Assembly: GCA_030730585.1 (NCBI GenBank)
Contig: JANQUV010000009.1
Span: 40,080-104,079 of the forward strand
Origin: Haliea sp.
GTDB taxonomy: Bacteria > Pseudomonadota > Gammaproteobacteria > Pseudomonadales > Halieaceae
Reading direction: 5' to 3'
Length of the DNA: 64,000 nt
Shown here: one piece after another, positions 48,080-58,312 of the stretch
How positions within the stretch are numbered: the stretch's first letter is position 1
How the letters are laid out: the number at the start of each line of letters is the position of its first letter
Made by a program: the position numbers and the translations under genes
Notes under the pieces: model-generated
Told to the model about the DNA's origin: nothing
The model's database searches: none
Seen by the model: only the letters and a program-made list of their open reading frames with translations

Positions 48080-51000
48080 TCAGCTCAGTTTCAAGGCGCT
48101 GTCGGTGGCAGGGCTAGCGGCATTATTGAGCATCGTGACCGCAGCCAGTGCCTCGCCACGGAAGCGGCGCAACAACGCGGCACGCTGCTCTGCCAGCGTC
48201 ACCCGGTTAGCGTCCTTGACGTGGCCATAGCCGCGCAAGAACCCAGATAACGCCGCAAGCTCCAGTGCAATATCGTAGTTTTCATCGCCAAGGCCGGCCA
48301 ACAGCTCGTCCAGTAACTGCAGATACTCATCGATATCGGCTCGCTCCTGACGGCGCTCAGCGGTATAGCCGAAGAGATCAAAACGGCTTCCGCGCAGCCT
48401 GCGCAGCTTCGCCAGCCACCCAAATGCCGTCAGTATCCAGGGGCCGAACTCTTGCTTGATCAGGTGGCCAGTTGCCGTGTCTCGCTTGCTGAACAAGGGT
48501 GGCGCGAGGTTGAAGCGCAGCTCGTAGTCACCGTCAAACTGCTGCCGCACTTTGTTGAGAAAAGCGCCATCGCTGTACAACCTTGCCACTTCGTATTCAT
48601 CTTTGTAGGCCATCAGCTTGTGCAGCACCCGGGCTACAACAACGCTCAAGCTGCCAGTCTGCTCAGCCTTGGGGTCCGCTGCACGCACGCGATTCACCTG
48701 CTGCAGATAGTGCTCAGAGTAGGCCGCATCCTGGTAATCCGTTAAACGCGCGGCCCGATCAGCCGCAATCGCTTGCACCGTTTGCAGGCGCTCTACTACG
48801 GGGGGTGCAAGCTCATCAACCAAGGCCAGCACGCGCTGCGGCTGGTCGGCACAGCGCCTGCCCCAGAGGAACGCCTGCTTATTGAAATTCACCGCCACGG
48901 CATTTAACTCGATCGCCTGCTCCAGGGCTGCCGCGGAAACGGGCACCAAACCCTGCTGCCAGGCGTAGCCCAGCAAGAACAGGTTGGCCGCAATCGAGTC
49001 GCCGAGCAATTGTGTTGCAATTCGTGTGGCATCAATAAAAAACGCCGCGGGTTCACCCACTTCGTCGCTCACTTTCGCTTTCATCGAAGCGGCGGGGAAC
49101 CGCGCATCGGGATCGAGAATAAAAGCCGAGGTGGGAACTTCCGCGTCATTAACCACCGCATGCGTGCGCCCATGGGCCACTTTGCCCAGAGCCTCGTAGG
49201 TTGCGGTGACCACAAGGTCACAGCCCAGAAGCAAATCTGCCTCACCTGCTGGAATCCGCACCGCCTTGATGTCCTCTTGGCGCGCACTCACCCGAACATG
49301 GCTAACCACAGCCCCAAACTTTTGCGCAAGGCCCGTTTGATTCAGGGTTGCGCAGCCTTTACCTTCGATGTGTGCAGCCATCGCCACCAGGGCGGTGATG
49401 GTCAATACGCCAGTGCCCCCAACGCCGGTAACAACGGTATTCCACGGTTTGTCGAGAGCTGGCAACACGGGCTCTGGCAGCGGGTCGAATACCGCTTCAA
49501 CACCGTCCGAGGCGCCCTCTGGCTTACGCAGTTTGCCCCCAATGACGGAGACAAAGCTGGGACAGAAACCGTTGGCGCAGCTGTAATCTTTGTTGCAGGA
49601 GCTCTGGTCAATTTGCCGTTTGCGGCCCAGTTCCGTCTCTTTGGGCAGCACTGACAAACAGTTGGACTTGATGCTGCAGTCTCCGCAGCCCTCGCAGACT
49701 GCATCATTGATGAACAGGCGCTTCGCAGGGTCCACGAGGGTGCCTTTCTTGCGCCGGCGGCGCTTTTCCGCTGCACAGGTCTGCACATAGACAATCACCG
49801 AGGTGCCGCGGTATTCACGCAGTTGACGCTGTAGCACGTCCATTTCGCTGCGATTGTGCAAGCTATAACCACTCACACTGTGAAACTGCCCTGACCATAC
49901 CTCCGGGTGATCGCTGACCAATGCAATGCGATGAACCCCCTCTGCGGACACTTGCCGCACGAGGTCTCCCACCGATAAATTGCCGTCCAGCGGCTGGCCG
50001 CCGGTCATTGCCACTGCATCGTTATACAAAATCTTGTAGGTGATGCTCACTTTTGCGGCCACCGCAGCCCGGATGGCCAATATGCCCGAATGAAAGTAGG
50101 TACCGTCTCCCAGATTCTGGAACACGTGTGGGGTTTCGGTGAACGGCGCCTGGCCAATCCAGGCGGCACCCTCCCCGCCCATTTGAGAAAACGTGTGGGT
50201 CTGCCGATCCGGCATCCAGGTCGCCATGTAGTGGCAGCCGATGCCACCCAGGGCGTGGCTACCCTCCGGCACCTTGGTGGACGTGTTGTGTGGGCAACCG
50301 GAGCAAAAATGCGGCACACGCTCAATGGTTTCCCTGGGCTGCGCCAGAGACCGCTCCTTCTCCTCAATCCAGCGAATGCGCCGATCCATGCTTTCAGACT
50401 GGTAGAAGCGCCGAATGCGGCCGGCAATCGCCAGCGCGACCATCGCGGGAGTCAGTTCTGCAAGGTTCGGTAACAGGTCCCTGCCCGCTTCATCGAATTC
50501 ACCAATGACGCGAGGCCGCGCCGCCACAGGGTAGTTGTAAAGCTGCCCGGTGAGCTGGTCTTCTATAATAGAGCGCTTTTCTTCAACAACCAGAATTTCT
50601 GCCAGGCCTTCTGCGAAGTCATGCGTCATACGCGGTTCAAGCGGCCAGGGCATGCCCACTTTGTAAACCCGCAGGCCGATCTCCGCCGCCACGGCATCCT
50701 CAATGCCCATATCCTCCAGGGCCTGCATCACATCGAGGTAAGCCTTGCCGGTAGTGACAATGCCGAGGCGAGGATTGGGGCAATCGACTACGATTCGGTT
50801 GATTCCATTGACCCGGGCAAACTCGCGAGCAGCGTAAATCTTGAACTTGTTTAGCCGCAGTTCCTGTTCCAAAGGCTTATCGGGCCAGCGTGCGTGCACG
50901 CCGTCTGCGGGTAAACGGAAATCCTCAGGAATGACGATGTTGATGCGATTGGGGGCGATGTCAGCCGAAATGGCCGAATCCATATTTTCCGTAATCGCTT

Positions 51001-51616
51001 TCAATGCCACCCAGCAACCGCTGTAACGCGACAGCTCCCAACCGAGGATGCCAAGGTCCAGCACCTCCTGCACATTCGCCGGGCTCAATACGGGTACCGA
51101 GGCGCCAATAAACATGTGTTCCGACTGATGAGGCAAGGTGGACGACTTACAGGCGTGATCGTCCCCAGCCACCGCCAACACCCCGCCAAAACGCGAGGTA
51201 CCGAAGGCGTTGGCATGCTTGATGACGTCCATGCTGCGGTCAACGCCGGGACCCTTGCCATACCACATGCCGAACACACCATCGTACTTGGCGCCGGCAA
51301 AGAGCGTGGTCTGCTGGCTGCCCCAGACGGACGTCGCCGCCAGGTCTTCGTTTAAGCCGGGTTGAAAGTGAATATTGTGGCGTTTGAGCCAAGGCTCGGC
51401 TTTCCACATGGCCTGATCGACGCCACCAAGAGGCGACCCTCGGTAGCCCGAAACAAAGCCCGCAGTATTAAGGCCGGCCGCGCGGTCGCGCTCTTGTTGC
51501 AGCATGGGCAGCCGCACCAGCGCCTCAATGCCCGTCATGTAAGCGCGCGCAATATCCAGCGCGTATTTGTCATCCAGAGAGACTTTCTGAATGGCGTTAC
51601 GGTTCTTGCTCACCAT
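48080..51616 (-). CDS. indolepyruvate ferredoxin oxidoreductase family protein (fused alpha-gamma)
   Basis: CSGCPHNTSTKVPEGSHALGGIGCHYMATWM, CEGCGDCSIKSNCLSV, VVTGVGGTGVLTITALVAMAA; start at 51616 proposed. Confidence 0.93.
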   Translation of the reverse strand: MVSKNRNAIQKVSLDDKYALDIARAYMTGIEALVRLPMLQQERDRAAGLNTAGFVSGYRGSPLGGVDQAMWKAEPWLKRHNIHFQPGLNEDLAATSVWGSQQTTLFAGAKYDGVFGMWYGKGPGVDRSMDVIKHANAFGTSRFGGVLAVAGDDHACKSSTLPHQSEHMFIGASVPVLSPANVQEVLDLGILGWELSRYSGCWVALKAITENMDSAISADIAPNRINIVIPEDFRLPADGVHARWPDKPLEQELRLNKFKIYAAREFARVNGINRIVVDCPNPRLGIVTTGKAYLDVMQALEDMGIEDAVAAEIGLRVYKVGMPWPLEPRMTHDFAEGLAEILVVEEKRSIIEDQLTGQLYNYPVAARPRVIGEFDEAGRDLLPNLAELTPAMVALAIAGRIRRFYQSESMDRRIRWIEEKERSLAQPRETIERVPHFCSGCPHNTSTKVPEGSHALGGIGCHYMATWMPDRQTHTFSQMGGEGAAWIGQAPFTETPHVFQNLGDGTYFHSGILAIRAAVAAKVSITYKILYNDAVAMTGGQPLDGNLSVGDLVRQVSAEGVHRIALVSDHPEVWSGQFHSVSGYSLHNRSEMDVLQRQLREYRGTSVIVYVQTCAAEKRRRRKKGTLVDPAKRLFINDAVCEGCGDCSIKSNCLSVLPKETELGRKRQIDQSSCNKDYSCANGFCPSFVSVIGGKLRKPEGASDGVEAVFDPLPEPVLPALDKPWNTVVTGVGGTGVLTITALVAMAAHIEGKGCATLNQTGLAQKFGAVVSHVRVSARQEDIKAVRIPAGEADLLLGCDLVVTATYEALGKVAHGRTHAVVNDAEVPTSAFILDPDARFPAASMKAKVSDEVGEPAAFFIDATRIATQLLGDSIAANLFLLGYAWQQGLVPVSAAALEQAIELNAVAVNFNKQAFLWGRRCADQPQRVLALVDELAPPVVERLQTVQAIAADRAARLTDYQDAAYSEHYLQQVNRVRAADPKAEQTGSLSVVVARVLHKLMAYKDEYEVARLYSDGAFLNKVRQQFDGDYELRFNLAPPLFSKRDTATGHLIKQEFGPWILTAFGWLAKLRRLRGSRFDLFGYTAERRQERADIDEYLQLLDELLAGLGDENYDIALELAALSGFLRGYGHVKDANRVTLAEQRAALLRRFRGEALAAVTMLNNAASPATDSALKLS

Positions 51617-51746
51617 GGTTAAGGCTCCTGCACAGATGTAAGATTTTGCGCCAGACTGACAGGAATTGTTATTTGATTTGGAGGCCATTTACCCCATAAG
51701 ATGATTAAATTATCCAATTTAGTGCGAATTAAAGGCTAATATACGC

Positions 51747-52217
51747 GTGAAACTTGCTCATCAGGACGTTGCGATACTGAAACTGCTGCAGCGGGATGCA
51801 ACCATCAGTACCGCCAGCGTGGCGGAAAAGATTAACCTGTCCCAGTCGCCATGCTGGCGGCGCATTAACCGCCTTGAGGAAGAGGGCATCATCCAGCGAC
51901 GGGTGGCGTTGCTGGACAGAGCGCAGCTGGGCATGGAAGTGGTGGTTTTTGCCACCATCAACCTGACCTCGACCGGCCGCCAGAACCTGATAAGCTTTGA
52001 GCAGGAAATTGTCGCCTACCCGGAAGTGGTGGAGTGCTACACCATGACCGGTATCTGGGACTACATGCTAAAGATTGTGACTCGCGATATTCGCCACTAT
52101 GAAGATTTCGTGCGCAACACACTCACCACCAGCCCGGGAATACGTGAACTGCATTCACACATGGCGGTCACTGAAATCAAGAACACCACCGAACTGCCCT
52201 TGGACACTCAGCTTTAG
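51747..52217 (+). CDS. Lrp/AsnC family transcriptional regulator
   Basis: DVAILKLLQRDATISTASVAEKINLSQSPCWRRINRLEEEGIIQRRVALLD. Confidence 0.95.
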   Translation: MKLAHQDVAILKLLQRDATISTASVAEKINLSQSPCWRRINRLEEEGIIQRRVALLDRAQLGMEVVVFATINLTSTGRQNLISFEQEIVAYPEVVECYTMTGIWDYMLKIVTRDIRHYEDFVRNTLTTSPGIRELHSHMAVTEIKNTTELPLDTQL

Positions 52218-52226
52218 GATCGCTAC

Positions 52227-53369
52227 ATGTTGCCGAGCAAATTGCCCGAGGTTGGCACCACCATTTTTTCCCAGATGTCCGCCTTGGCCGCAACACACCA
52301 GGCACTGAACCTGTCACAGGGCTTCCCGGACTTCCCGGCACCCGAAGCGCTCCGTCAAGCGCTGGCGAAGCACGCCTTGGAAGGGCACAACCAATATGCC
52401 CCCATGGCCGGCTTGCCAGAGCTGCGCGATGCGATCGCGAGGCAGCTGGCACGCCACCGCAACATCAGCTGTAACCCCGACACTGAAATCACTGTACTGC
52501 CCGGCGCCACGGAAGCAATCTACTGTGCAATCACTGCCTGCGTCATGCCGGGGGATGAGGTTATCCTGCTAGACCCCTGCTACGACAGCTACCGCCCTGC
52601 GGTGTTGTTGGCGGGCGGCCATCCGGTACACGTTCCTCTCTCAGCCGGCGACTTCACCCCTGACTGGGGCCGCATCGAGGCCGCGATTAGCGCGCGGACC
52701 ACGTTGCTGGTGATCAACTCACCGCACAACCCTACCGGTGCCGTGCTTACCCATGAAGACCTGACCATCCTCTCGGCACTGGTGGTAAAACACGGCCTGC
52801 TGGTGGTGAGTGATGAAGTTTACGAGTACCTCGTTTACGACAATCACAGGCACCACAGTGCACTGCAGTTTGAAGCACTGCGCGCCGCTACCTTTGCGGT
52901 GTTCTCGTTTGGCAAAACCTACGGCGTGACCGGCTGGAAAACAGGCTACTGTGTAGCGCCCCCCGCGCTCACCGCGGAGCTGCGCAAAATTCACCAGTAT
53001 GTTTGCTTTGTAGCGGTAACGCCGGTGCAGCAGGCTCTCACCGACTTTATGGCCGCCGAACCCGACTATCCGTTGACCCTGGCGGCGTTATATCAACACA
53101 AGCGTGACCTGTTCAACTCTGCTCTCGCCCACTCGCGCTTCCAACTACGCCCGAGTGCAGGCAGCTATTTTCAACTGCTCGATTACTCGGATATCTCAAC
53201 AGCCGCGGACACGCAGCTGTGCACGCAATGGACACGGGAATTTGGCGTTGCCTCCATCCCCGTGTCCGTATTTCATCAACAACCCCCTACACAAAACCTG
53301 CTGCGCTTTTGCTTCGCCAAGCGCGACAACGTTTTAGAACAAGCCGCGGAGCAACTATGCAGAATCTGA
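52227..53369 (+). CDS. PLP-dependent aminotransferase (methionine/glutamine transaminase K type, YbdL-like)
   Basis: LNLSQGFPDFPAPEAL, NSPHNPTGAVL, SDEVYEYLVYD, SFGKTYGVTGWKTGY. Confidence 0.92.
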   Translation: MLPSKLPEVGTTIFSQMSALAATHQALNLSQGFPDFPAPEALRQALAKHALEGHNQYAPMAGLPELRDAIARQLARHRNISCNPDTEITVLPGATEAIYCAITACVMPGDEVILLDPCYDSYRPAVLLAGGHPVHVPLSAGDFTPDWGRIEAAISARTTLLVINSPHNPTGAVLTHEDLTILSALVVKHGLLVVSDEVYEYLVYDNHRHHSALQFEALRAATFAVFSFGKTYGVTGWKTGYCVAPPALTAELRKIHQYVCFVAVTPVQQALTDFMAAEPDYPLTLAALYQHKRDLFNSALAHSRFQLRPSAGSYFQLLDYSDISTAADTQLCTQWTREFGVASIPVSVFHQQPPTQNLLRFCFAKRDNVLEQAAEQLCRI

Positions 53370-54130
53370 CCGTCACCTTGGTGCAATGTGAACTGGCTTG
53401 GGAAGCACCGGCTGACAATCGGCAGCACCTCGAGTCTCTGCTCGCAGAGGCCGCCAAGAACACGGACCTCGTAGTACTGCCAGAGATGTTCACTACCGGT
53501 TTTTCGATGAACGCGCTGGCCAATGCCGAAGAACCCGGCGGCAGCACCGAAGATTGGATGCGCGCTATGGCGAGCCACTATGACTGCGCCATGACTGGAA
53601 GCCTCGCCGTACGCGCGCAGGGCGCCGTCTACAATCGCATGCTGTTTGTCACGCCTGAGGGTGACGTTGTGCACTACGACAAGAGGCACCTGTTTCGCAT
53701 GGCCGGTGAACATGAGCGCTACGCGAGCGGCAGTGACCGCGTTATTGTCAACTGGCGTGGCTGGAGGGTTCTGCTGCAGGTGTGCTACGACTTGCGGTTT
53801 CCAGTATTCAGCCGCAATCGGGCAGACTATGACCTGGCGCTCTATGTAGCCAACTGGCCGGCGGCAAGGCGTCTGCACTGGAGAGCCTTGCTGGCAGCAA
53901 GAGCAATAGAAAATGCCGCCTGTGTAGTGGGAGTGAACCGTGTCGGCGCAGACGCCAAAGGCATCGACTATTCAGGAGATAGCCTGGCCATCGCCGCAGA
54001 CGGCGTACTAATGGCAGACCTTAAAAACACAAAAGGCACCGACAGTGTGCAACTGTGCGGTGCCGATGTTCTTGCTTACCGGGAACGCTTTCCCTGCCAC
54101 CTCGACGCGGATGACTTTCAGCTACGCTGA
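53357..54130 (+). CDS. omega-amidase/nitrilase-superfamily amidohydrolase (YafV-like)
   Basis: VLPEMFTTGFSMN, YDKRHLFRMAGEHERY, LQVCYDLRFPVFSRN; overlaps the aminotransferase 3' end. Confidence 0.92.
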   Translation: MQNLTVTLVQCELAWEAPADNRQHLESLLAEAAKNTDLVVLPEMFTTGFSMNALANAEEPGGSTEDWMRAMASHYDCAMTGSLAVRAQGAVYNRMLFVTPEGDVVHYDKRHLFRMAGEHERYASGSDRVIVNWRGWRVLLQVCYDLRFPVFSRNRADYDLALYVANWPAARRLHWRALLAARAIENAACVVGVNRVGADAKGIDYSGDSLAIAADGVLMADLKNTKGTDSVQLCGADVLAYRERFPCHLDADDFQLR

Positions 54131-54165
54131 ACAGCCATCCATGCCCAAACAGCCGAGCTGCCGGT

Positions 54166-55197
54166 TTAGTCTTTGTATTCAACTTCCAGTGTGGCCATCA
54201 CGCGACGGTTTTCTGCGCGACCTGAGCTGGTGTCGTTGCTAGCAACCGGACGTGACTCACCGTAGCCCACTGCCTGCAGACGGCTAGCGTTGATACCGTG
54301 CTGGTTGACCAGCAGATCCACCACAGCCTGTGCGCGGCGCTGAGACAGCTGCTGGTTGTAGTTTTCCGGACCGACGTTGTCAGTATGGCCTTCAACATTT
54401 ACTTGCAGATCGCTAAAACGCTTCAAGAACACCGCCAGTTCATTGACGTCGTTGAAGTACACTTCTTTTACCTTGGTTGCATCAAAGTCGAAGTTAACCT
54501 TCAGCTTGATTGAGGCGACCTGAGTCACCGGCAGCGGGCAACCCGTTGCATCGACGCGAGTGCCAGCGGCAGTACCTGGGCACTGGTCACGATCGTCATT
54601 TACGCCGTCACCATCGGAATCAACCGGAGCGGCTGCTACGGCAACTGCAGGTGCGGCGTCCTCAGACACTTTACCGAAGTAGTAATTCAGGCCAGCTGTG
54701 AGCAGGAAGTCGTTATCGCTCTCGTCCAGGCTGTGCAGCATGCGCGCATCCACGCGAGCACCGAAACGGGGCGTCAGCATCCAGCGCAAACCACCACCGG
54801 CGTTAGCCGTAGTTTCTACGGTATCAAACGCGCCAGCATCAATGTCGATTTCGCCCATACCAAACGCCAGATAAGGACGCACACGATTGCCACCACCAAT
54901 GTAGCTGCCGGTGTAATACATCATGCCAACCTGCCACGCTGCGACATCGGTTTCAGTGCCGTCGTTGTAGCGGGTGCTGTCTTCTGCGTACATGACTTCC
55001 GCAGCCCAGTTATCCGTAAAGGCATACTCAAGGCCAACCACCGGAGTTTCAGTGTCTTTCAGGCGACGGTCGCCGTCAAAGACGAACTGGCCGACACCCG
55101 CATTGATGGTCAGCGGCACTTCAGCCGAAACCGGCGCTGAAAGCATAGAAGCGGTGGCTGCCATGGCAGCAACACCTGCAAGGATTTTTTGTTTCAT
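54166..55197 (-). CDS. OmpA family outer membrane protein
   Basis: Signal peptide, beta-barrel, TSP3-like DSDGDGVNDDRDQCPGTAAGTRVDATGCPL, OmpA C-domain VEGHTDNVGPENYNQQLSQRRAQAV. Confidence 0.95.
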   Translation of the reverse strand: MKQKILAGVAAMAATASMLSAPVSAEVPLTINAGVGQFVFDGDRRLKDTETPVVGLEYAFTDNWAAEVMYAEDSTRYNDGTETDVAAWQVGMMYYTGSYIGGGNRVRPYLAFGMGEIDIDAGAFDTVETTANAGGGLRWMLTPRFGARVDARMLHSLDESDNDFLLTAGLNYYFGKVSEDAAPAVAVAAAPVDSDGDGVNDDRDQCPGTAAGTRVDATGCPLPVTQVASIKLKVNFDFDATKVKEVYFNDVNELAVFLKRFSDLQVNVEGHTDNVGPENYNQQLSQRRAQAVVDLLVNQHGINASRLQAVGYGESRPVASNDTSSGRAENRRVMATLEVEYKD

Positions 55198-55328
55198 TAC
55201 GGACTCTCCTGATTATCGGACAAGGCCCCCTAAACTACTGGCCGTAACAATATGATACAGAGTTACCGCCCGAGCTCCAGCCGAAAGCGACCAAACAATT
55301 CACAGTCTTACTGGGAATAAATTCGCTA

Positions 55329-56045
55329 CTACAAGCCCAGAACCTGCTTGACGAAGGGCACAGTCAGCGCCCGCTGGTCGGCCAGGGAACGCGCGTCCAG
55401 CTGATCCAGCAGAATGATCAGCGCGTCAAGGCCGCGTGGCGCGCGGCCGACCAGGAACCTGGCCACATCAACCGACATCTCAAACCCTCGACACCGCGCG
55501 CGGAAGCGCAGGATGGCCTGCTTGTCGGCATCGTCAGGCGACGATAGCTGAAAAACAGGCCCCCAACCCAAACGCGAACGCAAATCAGGCAGCGTCAAAG
55601 GCAGCTGCCGGGGGCTGGCTCCCGCGCCGAACAGCAATCTACAACCGCTGTCACGTGCTCGATTATAAAGATGAAACAGCGCTTCTTCCCAAACCGGGTC
55701 GCCCGCCACATGGTCAAGGTCGTCAATACACACGAGGCCCTGCGCCTCCAGTCCGCTGAGCAAGTCCGCTGCGGGCAAAGTGCGTAATTCAGCGAGGGGC
55801 AAATAGGAACTGTTGGCAGGCGCCAAATGGCAAGTTGCTTGCAACAAGTGAGACTTGCCACTGCCCTCAGCCCCAAACAGATACACAGCCGGTTCGCCCG
55901 TACCCTCAGCCTGAGCGCGCAAGGCTGCCAACAGCGCCTCATGCTCGGGTGCTACAAGGAAACTGGCCAAGGTGGCATCGTCACGCAACTGCATATTGAG
56001 AGCCAGCTGGCTGGCCGGCGCACTACCCACCGCGCTAGTCCCCAC
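55329..56045 (-). CDS. hda: DnaA regulatory inactivator Hda
   Basis: LRDDATLASF, YLFGAEGSGKSHLLQATCH, LVCIDDLDHVAGDPVWEEALFHLYNR, LTVPFVKQVLGL; start uncertain (GTG 56045 or 56030). Confidence 0.88.
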   Translation of the reverse strand: MGTSAVGSAPASQLALNMQLRDDATLASFLVAPEHEALLAALRAQAEGTGEPAVYLFGAEGSGKSHLLQATCHLAPANSSYLPLAELRTLPAADLLSGLEAQGLVCIDDLDHVAGDPVWEEALFHLYNRARDSGCRLLFGAGASPRQLPLTLPDLRSRLGWGPVFQLSSPDDADKQAILRFRARCRGFEMSVDVARFLVGRAPRGLDALIILLDQLDARSLADQRALTVPFVKQVLGL

Positions 56046-57117
56046 CGAAGAGCTGGCTGGCACGGTAGTGAGCCAGCGCATGACGCACAAAAACCATAAT
56101 CACTGCCGACACCGGCAGCGCCAGCAACACGCCCACGAACCCAGCCAACTGGCCGCCGGCCATGAGAGCAAAGATGACCGCCACTGGGTGCAGCCCGATA
56201 CGGTCACCCACCAGCACGGGAGTCAGCAGCACACTTTCCAACACCTGACCGACGCCAAACACCAATGCGACCCAGAGCAGAATCGTGAATTCCTGATACT
56301 GAACGTAGGCGAGAACGCAGGAGGCAAGAATACCCACCACGAAGCCCAGATAAGGCACAATACTGGCAAGGCCGGCAATAACGCCAAGCACCAAGGCAAA
56401 CTGCACGCCGACCAGCCACAGCCCTGTGCTGTAAATGACGCCCAGCGAACACATGACCAAAAACTGGCCGCGGATAAAGGCGCTCAACACCTCGTCGGCC
56501 TCAAGCACCAGGTTCACCACGTTTTGCCGCCAGGCAACCGGCACAATTCCCAACGCTTTCTGCATCAGAATGTCCCAATCGCGCATCAGATAAAAAGCGA
56601 CCACGGGCACTAGCGCAAGGTTAAACAGCCCGAGCAGGAACCCGGCTCCCGAGCCGGTAATACTCTTCAGCGTGGAAGCCGTGACCCGGCCCAGCGACTG
56701 CCAGTGCTCCGCGAGCTGGCCGGACCAGTCTATCTCCGGGAGCTGAGCTGCTGGCACGCTCAGACGGTCACGCAGCCATGGCACCAAGACATCAGTAAGC
56801 CATTGATAAAAAACGGGAATTTTTTGTATCAGGGCGTCCAATTGCTGTAAAACCAGCGGGAAGGCAAATAACACACCCACCACCACCAGCGTCGTAAACA
56901 GGACAAATACCACCAGCACACCCGCTGTGCGCCCAAGCCCGCGACGCTCCAGCGCGTCCACCAGGGGATCTCCCAGGTAACCCAGCAAGCCGCCAAGCAC
57001 AAAGGGCAGCAAAATTGGCTGCAACACGTAGAACATCACTGACAATAATGCGAGCACCACCAGCGCCAGCGGCCAACGCTGCACGGGTAAGGACGCTCCA
57101 GGCTCTAATTCTGCCAC
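56035..57117 (-). CDS. AI-2E family transporter (PerM-like)
   Basis: LLPFVLGGLLGYLGDPLVDALERRGLGRTAGV, IVPYLGFVVGI, multi-TM. Confidence 0.93.
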   Translation of the reverse strand: MAELEPGASLPVQRWPLALVVLALLSVMFYVLQPILLPFVLGGLLGYLGDPLVDALERRGLGRTAGVLVVFVLFTTLVVVGVLFAFPLVLQQLDALIQKIPVFYQWLTDVLVPWLRDRLSVPAAQLPEIDWSGQLAEHWQSLGRVTASTLKSITGSGAGFLLGLFNLALVPVVAFYLMRDWDILMQKALGIVPVAWRQNVVNLVLEADEVLSAFIRGQFLVMCSLGVIYSTGLWLVGVQFALVLGVIAGLASIVPYLGFVVGILASCVLAYVQYQEFTILLWVALVFGVGQVLESVLLTPVLVGDRIGLHPVAVIFALMAGGQLAGFVGVLLALPVSAVIMVFVRHALAHYRASQLFGGD

Positions 57118-58148
57118 TGGTAATTTAACCCCCCGCCAACGCTGGACACCACGGGCTGCATGCGCGTGTTCAATTCAATAATGGAGGCCAGCTGACCGGC
57201 ATCAGCCACCGCCGTCACCGACAGTGTGAGTGTTTCATTCTGTAGCGAAGTCACCTGCGTCTGACGGATAGGCTCGAGACCCTTCAGCCAACTTACAACC
57301 GCCGCATAGTCGGCATAGCTGCCAATCCCGCCAACCCGCAGTAGCAGCGCATCGTTCACCTCCGCGCCCCCGCCAATGGCGTAGCGCAGCGCCATATCCC
57401 CGACCACCTGGTTGACGCCAGCCTGCAGAAACTGCGCAGCCTCGGTGCGCGGCACGCTGAGATCCCGCCGGCTCTGTACTGAAAAGTAGGCCCAGTCACC
57501 GGCGCTGTCACCTGCCGCGAACACCGCCATACGCCCCGCCAACACTTCAGATGTGCGGTACCGAGAGGATGCCGACTCTATCGCAGACGTTGACAATTGC
57601 CAGGCGTCAGTCGCGTCCAGCGCGGCCGCATCGGCAATATCGAACAGAGGAAAACGCAAGGGCACTCCTCGGCGACGGAAACCCTCCGCCAGTTCCGCGG
57701 CAAGCTGCGGGTGTGAACTCGGGCTGACAAAACGCCGCTCTCCGGCCTCCTCGACGACCAACCAAACCAAGACGGCCGGGCGCGTAGCCGTCCAGATCGG
57801 GGCCCCTGCACTGAGCAACAGCTCGCGCACCTGTGCTGGATCAAATTCCACACGCGCAGACAATGCGGCATCACCCGCGTCAATTCTGTGGTACGAGTAC
57901 TGCAACACCTTCGCACGTGCATCCTTGAGCGCCGCTGACAATGCCGGCAGCTGCAACACCTCTGCCGTGCCCGAGACCTTGACCAACACTTCAGCAAGCC
58001 CGGCGCCTGCGGCACGAGCCAATTCAACTTCCGTGCGGTCTGCTACCGACATCTCGGCAACGTAAAGGTCACGCACCAGCTCTGCCGAGTGGGCGTTGTA
58101 TACGACAAGCAGCAGCATCGCCGCCACCCACTTCAAGGACACACCCAA
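57105..58148 (-). CDS. DUF2066 domain-containing protein
   Basis: Signal peptide; VRDLYVAEMSVADRTEVELARAAGAGLAEVLVKVSGTAEV; position between AI-2E and purM. Confidence 0.85.
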   Translation of the reverse strand: MGVSLKWVAAMLLLVVYNAHSAELVRDLYVAEMSVADRTEVELARAAGAGLAEVLVKVSGTAEVLQLPALSAALKDARAKVLQYSYHRIDAGDAALSARVEFDPAQVRELLLSAGAPIWTATRPAVLVWLVVEEAGERRFVSPSSHPQLAAELAEGFRRRGVPLRFPLFDIADAAALDATDAWQLSTSAIESASSRYRTSEVLAGRMAVFAAGDSAGDWAYFSVQSRRDLSVPRTEAAQFLQAGVNQVVGDMALRYAIGGGAEVNDALLLRVGGIGSYADYAAVVSWLKGLEPIRQTQVTSLQNETLTLSVTAVADAGQLASIIELNTRMQPVVSSVGGGLNYQWQN

Positions 58149-58312
58149 ACTGGCCTCCAGATCACCGACAAAGCGTGCATTGTAACAGCAGCAGAGCCCG
58201 GCGAAATGTGTCAGCGTGAAAATTGCCGCGCGCGTGAATCAGCGTGCGTTTAGCGCTAGAATACGCGCCCCTGCTCAAGCAGGTGCCCACAACTGAACTG
58301 GACCCGCACACC

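Noticed and set aside
55972-56613. 213-aa plus-strand ORF overlapping hda and AI-2E genes
   Set aside because: His/Gln-rich shadow ORF; both real genes lie on the minus strand
58270-58283. CCTGCTCAAGCAGG mini-palindrome upstream of purM as a PurR box
   Set aside because: Does not match the PurR consensus (ACGCAAACGTTTGCGT-like); too short to claim as an operator
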